Below are positions 63,471 through 64,000 of a DNA stretch of 64,000 nucleotides, one piece after another. Below the pieces are notes generated by a model. That model saw only the letters and a list, made by a program, of their open reading frames with translations. It did not search any database and was not told where the DNA came from. Numbering within the stretch: position 1 is the stretch's first letter; the number at the start of each line of letters is the position of its first letter. Source of the stretch: Mobilisporobacter senegalensis (GTDB taxonomy: Bacteria; Bacillota; Clostridia; Lachnospirales; Lachnospiraceae); contig NZ_RJVG01000010.1 of NCBI RefSeq assembly GCF_003752155.1, positions 62,001 to 126,000 of the forward strand, written 5' to 3'. Made by a program: the position numbers and the translations under genes.

Positions 63471-64000
63471 TTATTTGAGGAGATTTTCTGACCAAGTGTT
63501 TCTAGTAATTGCATAGTGAGCAACATCATGAAAAACACCTTTAATCTTAACTTCCTGTTTCCCAATTCCTTCAAACTCCATACCACATTTTTTCATAACC
63601 TTCCCCGAACCTTCGTTACCAATATAATGCGTTGATTCCACACGATTTAACTCAAGTTTGTCAAAGCATAAGCTTAGGACAGTGAATAAAGCTTCTGTCA
63701 TATAGCCCTTGCCCCAGTAATCACGATTCAATACATATCCAAAACTAGCCTTTTCGTGTTCGGGTTCTAACCTTAAATCAATGCATCCGATACATTTTTT
63801 ATTTTTCTTTAATTCTATTGCATAAATACCAGGTCGTGACCAATAATAATCGATAATTACTGATTTTGCATCATCTAAGGTTTTTAATCCATCCCAAATC
63901 AGATATTTAAGAGCTTTTTCATCACTTCCATACTCAAAAACATCTTTGTCATCCTCTTTTTTAAATCGCCTAAGCAATATATTTTTTGCCTTAATAGTTT
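63471..64000 (-). CDS. GNAT family N-acetyltransferase (RimJ/RimL type), N terminus outside window
   Basis: 176 codons visible. FGYVLNRDYWGKGYMTEALFTVLSLCF holds the acetyl-CoA motif (RxxGxG/A variant), then RVESTHYIGNEGSGKVMKKCGMEFEG, as in ribosomal-protein acetyltransferases. A TTG at 63977 could start the frame, but the frame stays open to the window edge as TIKAKNILLRRFKKED, the usual N-terminal strand of the family, so the real start is beyond 64000. Substrate unknown. Confidence 0.88.
   Translation of the reverse strand, partial: TIKAKNILLRRFKKEDDKDVFEYGSDEKALKYLIWDGLKTLDDAKSVIIDYYWSRPGIYAIELKKNKKCIGCIDLRLEPEHEKASFGYVLNRDYWGKGYMTEALFTVLSLCFDKLELNRVESTHYIGNEGSGKVMKKCGMEFEGIGKQEVKIKGVFHDVAHYAITRNTWSENLLK

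Noticed and set aside
1-64000. CRISPR array, tRNA or rRNA genes, prophage, insertion sequence
   Set aside because: No regularly spaced repeats, no tRNA-like cloverleaf noticed, and no transposase, integrase or phage protein among the open frames; tRNAscan-type search was not possible.

Overview
The window looks like a chromosomal segment of a low-GC, spore-forming anaerobic Firmicute of the Lachnospiraceae type, close to Lachnoclostridium/Clostridium phytofermentans. This rests on AT-rich DNA with strong AGGAGG ribosome binding sites, spoIIR and a LysM/GH18 spore-type protein, a very large secreted starch-degrading enzyme, a T-box leader on ileS, and the order rpsF-ssb-rpsR with a DUF951 gene upstream. 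No rRNA, tRNA, CRISPR, prophage or insertion sequence was seen.

Layout. 1-1959 holds most of gdpP (c-di-AMP phosphodiesterase). 2215-11012 holds a cytoplasmic type I pullulanase and a 2209-residue secreted amylolytic enzyme; both are preceded by the same 10-bp-periodic TACGAAAA direct repeats and probably share a regulator. 11374-12669 is a LysM-GH18 protein whose catalytic motif is lost. 12909-19164 is a visibly GC-richer five-gene operon: an ECF transporter of the Trep_Strep (TIGR02185) type plus two YbtP/YbtQ-like ABC half-transporters. Its promoter has two GTTAG-N6-CTAAC palindromes, one on the expected start site, so iron-linked repression is plausible. 19531-21006 is rpsR-ssb-rpsF and DUF951. 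21365-30636 holds hemolysin III, a GIY-YIG protein, a polar amino-acid ABC operon with an attenuator-like leader, a degenerate M23 protein, SppA, an RDD protein and glycogen phosphorylase. 30870-34351 is ileS with a complete T-box leader (specifier ATC). 34404-38868 has a divergent superoxide dismutase, UV endonuclease and metNIQ.

39204-42735 holds pncB and a VanY-type carboxypeptidase, each with a long structured 5' leader. Both leaders contain a three-way-junction element whose helices are kept while their sequence changes and whose junction linker is identical. It is the best candidate for an undescribed RNA or RNA-like repeat in the window. 42775-48549 carries plsC, an OsmC protein, DUF1934, murI, ddl, spoIIR and small unknown genes. 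48698-57567 carries clpB, a beta-propeller dehydrogenase-like protein, a HAD phosphatase, a GntR-ABC operon, a YbjQ protein and a lipoprotein. 57846-64000 carries a BIG2-domain surface protein, an O-antigen-ligase-like protein, a Ca2+/H+ antiporter, an HD-domain protein and an acetyltransferase cut by the window edge.

Functional themes are alpha-glucan use (secreted amylase, pullulanase, phosphorylase), amino-acid and probable iron/cofactor import, cell-wall precursor supply and trimming (murI, ddl, VanY-like), and sporulation. Starts were moved from the longest open frame where the ribosome binding site or an overlapping RNA element called for it (ileS, rpsF, ecfA, the ABC half-transporter at 16402, the solute-binding protein at 26045, the RDD protein, the VanY-like protein and several small genes).
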